A DNA stretch of 64,000 nucleotides, taken from the NCBI GenBank assembly GCA_018402635.1, contig JAGYIP010000004.1, positions 62,001 to 126,000 of the forward strand, given 5' to 3'. Below, one piece after another: positions 61,888 to 64,000 of the stretch. The translations under genes were made by a program, and so were the position numbers. Every line of letters starts with the position of its first letter. The stretch's first letter is position 1. The stretch is from Burkholderiaceae bacterium (lineage in GTDB: Bacteria > Pseudomonadota > Gammaproteobacteria > Burkholderiales > Burkholderiaceae_A). Under the pieces are notes generated by a model. That model had not been told where the DNA came from and did not search any database. It was given only the letters and a program-made list of their open reading frames with translations.

Positions 61888-62845
61888 TTCCAAAGGACAG
61901 CTCACCCACCTTCTTTCAATTGAAGGTGTTCCACGGGCAATTCTGGTGGCCATTCTTGATCGGGCGAAAGACTTTCTTCGCGCCGATGGGCTCGGCGGCT
62001 TTGAGGTGGTCAATGCCCCGGTGCTCTCGGGCAAGACCATTTTCAATATTTTTTTCGAAAACTCCACGCGCACACGCACCACCTTTGAAATTGCTGCCCG
62101 CAGGCTCTCGGCAGACATTGTGAACCTTAATGTCAATGCATCAAGCACGGCCAAGGGCGAGTCTTTGCTTGACACCATTGACAACCTGGCAGCCATGCAG
62201 GCCGACATGTTTGTGGTGCGCCACGGCCAAAGCGGCGCGCCTTATTTAATCGCCCGACACATCAACCAGGTGGCGCCTCAGATCCACATCATGAATGCTG
62301 GCGACGGTCGGCATGCCCATCCCACCCAGGCGCTTCTCGACATGTTCACCATTCGGCATTACAAGGGCGACTTTCATCAGCTGCGTGTGGCCATCGTGGG
62401 CGACGTGTTGCATTCGCGTGTGGCGCGCTCGGCCATTCATGCGCTTACAACGCTTGGGGCGCCCGAGATTCGAGTCATTGCGCCCAAGACCCTGCTGCCT
62501 GCTGGCCTAGCGGAGATGGGCGTGCATGCCTTTACAAGGCTTGAGGAGGGGCTTGAAGGGGTGGATGTGGTGATGGCGCTTCGCCTGCAGAACGAGCGCA
62601 TGCGCGGCGCCTTGCTACCCAGTCCGCAGGAATATTTCAAACACTACGGCCTTACCGAGGCCAAGCTTCGTCATGCAAGCCCTCAGGCCATTGTGATGCA
62701 CCCTGGCCCTATGAATCGTGGCATTGAAATTGACTCGGCCGTGGCCGATGGCGCGCAGTCGGTGATTCTCTCGCAGGTTACCTTTGGTATTGCCGTGCGT
62801 ATGGCGGTGATGGACACCTTAAACAAGGCAGGGGAACTGCTATGA
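61865..62845 (+). CDS. pyrB: Aspartate carbamoyltransferase catalytic subunit PyrB
   Basis: Catalyses carbamoyl phosphate + aspartate to carbamoyl aspartate in pyrimidine synthesis. Carbamoyl-phosphate motif [20 protein letters not shown], then [20 protein letters not shown] and [13 protein letters not shown]. The ATG at 61865 ([17 protein letters not shown]) is preferred over 61814. 326 aa. ATGA overlap with the following dihydroorotase-like gene, which in related systems is needed for PyrB assembly. Confidence 0.96.
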   Translation: MARSIQLNSKGQLTHLLSIEGVPRAILVAILDRAKDFLRADGLGGFEVVNAPVLSGKTIFNIFFENSTRTRTTFEIAARRLSADIVNLNVNASSTAKGESLLDTIDNLAAMQADMFVVRHGQSGAPYLIARHINQVAPQIHIMNAGDGRHAHPTQALLDMFTIRHYKGDFHQLRVAIVGDVLHSRVARSAIHALTTLGAPEIRVIAPKTLLPAGLAEMGVHAFTRLEEGLEGVDVVMALRLQNERMRGALLPSPQEYFKHYGLTEAKLRHASPQAIVMHPGPMNRGIEIDSAVADGAQSVILSQVTFGIAVRMAVMDTLNKAGELL

Positions 62846-64000
62846 CAAAAGCGCAGCCCGTTGCACGACTTCTTTTAAAAGGCGGCCATGTCATTGATGC
62901 CACCTCGGGCCTTGATGGCCTTGCCGACCTCTATCTTGCCAATGGAAGCATCGTGGCCATTCGCCCTGCAGGCCAGGGCTTTGAGGGTTTTCAGGCCGAT
63001 GAGGTGCTTGAGCTTGATGGCCTTAAGGTGGTTCCTGGTCTTGTTGATTTAAGCGCACGACTTCGTGAGCCTGGCTTTGAGTACAAGGCCACGTTGGAGT
63101 CCGAGATGATGGCAGCAGCGGCCGGGGGTGTCACCCGGCTTGCCTGCCCGCCCGACACCGACCCCCCTCTTGATGAGCCGGGACTTGTTGAAATGTTGAA
63201 GCACCGCGCCCGTAACCTTGGCCTGGTTCATGTGCATCCTTTGGGTGCGCTTACCGTGGGCCTTAAAGGCGAGCAGCTTACCGAGATGGCAGAGCTCACC
63301 GAGGCGGGCTGCATTGGTTTTTCTCAGTCAGTCTGCCCCTTGGTGGACACCCAGGTGCTGTATCGAGCCATGCAATACGCAAGCAGTTTTAACCTTGCGG
63401 TCTGGATGTATGCCCGCGACCCCTGGCTTGGCGCCTCGGGAGTGGCGCACAGCGGGGCCATGGCCGGCCGTCTTGGTCTGGCGGGTGTTCCAGTGGCCAA
63501 TGAAACGCTGCGGCTCTACACCCTGTTTGAGCTCTGCCGCATCACCGGTGTGCGGCTTCATATCTGCCGGCTTTCCTCGGCGGCCGGAGTTGAGCTGCTG
63601 CGCCAGGCCAAGGCCGAGGGTCTGCCGGTTTCGGCAGACGTGGCCGTTCATCACCTGCATCTCACCGACGTTGACATTGGCGACTACGACGCCAATTTGC
63701 GCGTTGATCCGCCCTTTCGGGGTCAGCGCGATCGGCAGGCGCTGCGCGATGCACTGGCCGATGGCACCATCGACGCTATCTGTTCCGACCACTCTCCAGT
63801 GGATGACGATGCCAAGCAACTGCCCTTTGGCGAGGCCGAGCCTGGCGTAACAGGTCTTGAGTTATTGCTTCCCCTGACCCTGCAGTGGGCTGCCGAACAA
63901 AAGCTTTCAATGGGCGATGCCCTTACCCGTGTCACCGCTAAACCCGCTGCCATTCTGGGCCGTAATGCCGGGCGCATTCAAGAAGGGGGGCAGGCTGACC
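62842..64000 (+). CDS. pyrC: Dihydroorotase-like protein PyrC' (3' end outside window), probably non-catalytic
   Basis: Absent from the ORF track because it has no stop before the window edge. It starts [19 protein letters not shown] and has the class I dihydroorotase frame ([48 protein letters not shown]). The zinc-binding D-x-H-x-H-x-R is replaced by DLSARLRE, so both zinc histidines are missing. Pseudomonas has such an inactive PyrC' encoded with PyrB, which it holds in an active complex. I infer the same role; an active PyrC should exist elsewhere. Confidence 0.9.
   Translation, partial: MTKAQPVARLLLKGGHVIDATSGLDGLADLYLANGSIVAIRPAGQGFEGFQADEVLELDGLKVVPGLVDLSARLREPGFEYKATLESEMMAAAAGGVTRLACPPDTDPPLDEPGLVEMLKHRARNLGLVHVHPLGALTVGLKGEQLTEMAELTEAGCIGFSQSVCPLVDTQVLYRAMQYASSFNLAVWMYARDPWLGASGVAHSGAMAGRLGLAGVPVANETLRLYTLFELCRITGVRLHICRLSSAAGVELLRQAKAEGLPVSADVAVHHLHLTDVDIGDYDANLRVDPPFRGQRDRQALRDALADGTIDAICSDHSPVDDDAKQLPFGEAEPGVTGLELLLPLTLQWAAEQKLSMGDALTRVTAKPAAILGRNAGRIQEGGQAD

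Overview
The window is most of a purple-bacterial photosynthesis gene cluster (about 1-40400), followed by ordinary chromosomal housekeeping and transport genes interrupted by a small accessory island (about 49230-53710). The organism is most likely an aerobic anoxygenic phototroph of the Betaproteobacteria, order Burkholderiales. This rests on the puf order B-A-L-M-C with a tetrahaem PufC, a HiPIP gene beside puf, the spheroidene-type carotenoid genes (crtI, B, C, D, A), the oxygen-dependent cyclase acsF, and a downstream run hemL-rubredoxin-phrB-yqgE-ruvX-pyrB-pyrC' typical of Burkholderiales. I cannot fix genus or species from sequence alone.

Layout. (a) 1-7767, plus strand: bchX (5' end missing), bchY, bchZ, then the puf operon pufB - unknown 75-aa membrane protein - pufA - pufL - pufM - pufC. 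(b) 7872-16435, minus strand: HiPIP, a DUF1566 protein, a SoxA-like cytochrome c, a Tat-exported metallophosphoesterase, a second PufC-like tetrahaem cytochrome, tspO, bchP, a PucC-family carrier and bchG. (c) 16499-19488, plus: a single gene fusing phytoene desaturase to phytoene synthase (CrtI-CrtB), then a small exported Cys-rich protein. (d) 19491-25278, minus: crtC (frameshifted), crtD, crtA, ppsR, aerR/ppaA. (e) 25450-40392, plus: bchF-N-B-H-L-M-lhaA-puhA-(20-codon ORF)-puhB-puhC-acsF-puhE, a long operon with most genes overlapping by 4 bases. (f) 40557-49238: pal, a RodZ-like gene, transporters, a LOG-family protein, MscS, azlCD, a DedA-family protein. (g) 49233-53710: hipBA, a degraded PemK-like toxin, a RAYT transposase with its palindrome, and an IS110/IS1111-type element. 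(h) 53726-64000: cytochrome c', EamA transporter, rhlE, gluQ, hemL, rubredoxin, photolyase, yqgE, ruvX, pyrB and an apparently non-catalytic dihydroorotase.

How it works together. The bch genes make bacteriochlorophyll a (BchH/AcsF/BchM, dark-operative BchLNB, BchF, BchXYZ, BchG, BchP). CrtI-B, C, D and A make spheroidene/spheroidenone. PufL, PufM, PufC and PuhA form the reaction centre, PufA and PufB the LH1 ring, and LhaA, PuhB, PuhC and PuhE assemble them. HiPIP and the two PufC proteins carry electrons to the special pair. PpsR (repressor) and AerR/PpaA (B12-binding antirepressor) are encoded in the cluster. Boxes of the TGT-N12-ACA type lie in the aerR/bchF divergent promoter and in front of the second pufC; a one-mismatch copy lies between bchG and crtI.

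Most unusual features: the extra single-span protein between pufB and pufA, the CrtI-CrtB fusion, the second pufC with its phosphoesterase/cytochrome/HiPIP neighbours, a related palindromic sequence inserted in frame in both bchY and bchB, a 20-codon ORF between puhA and puhB, and two homopolymer frameshifts (crtC, cytochrome c'). The ORF track uses TTG/GTG starts and often begins too early; I moved starts where a Shine-Dalgarno sequence, signal peptide or family N-terminus argued for it.
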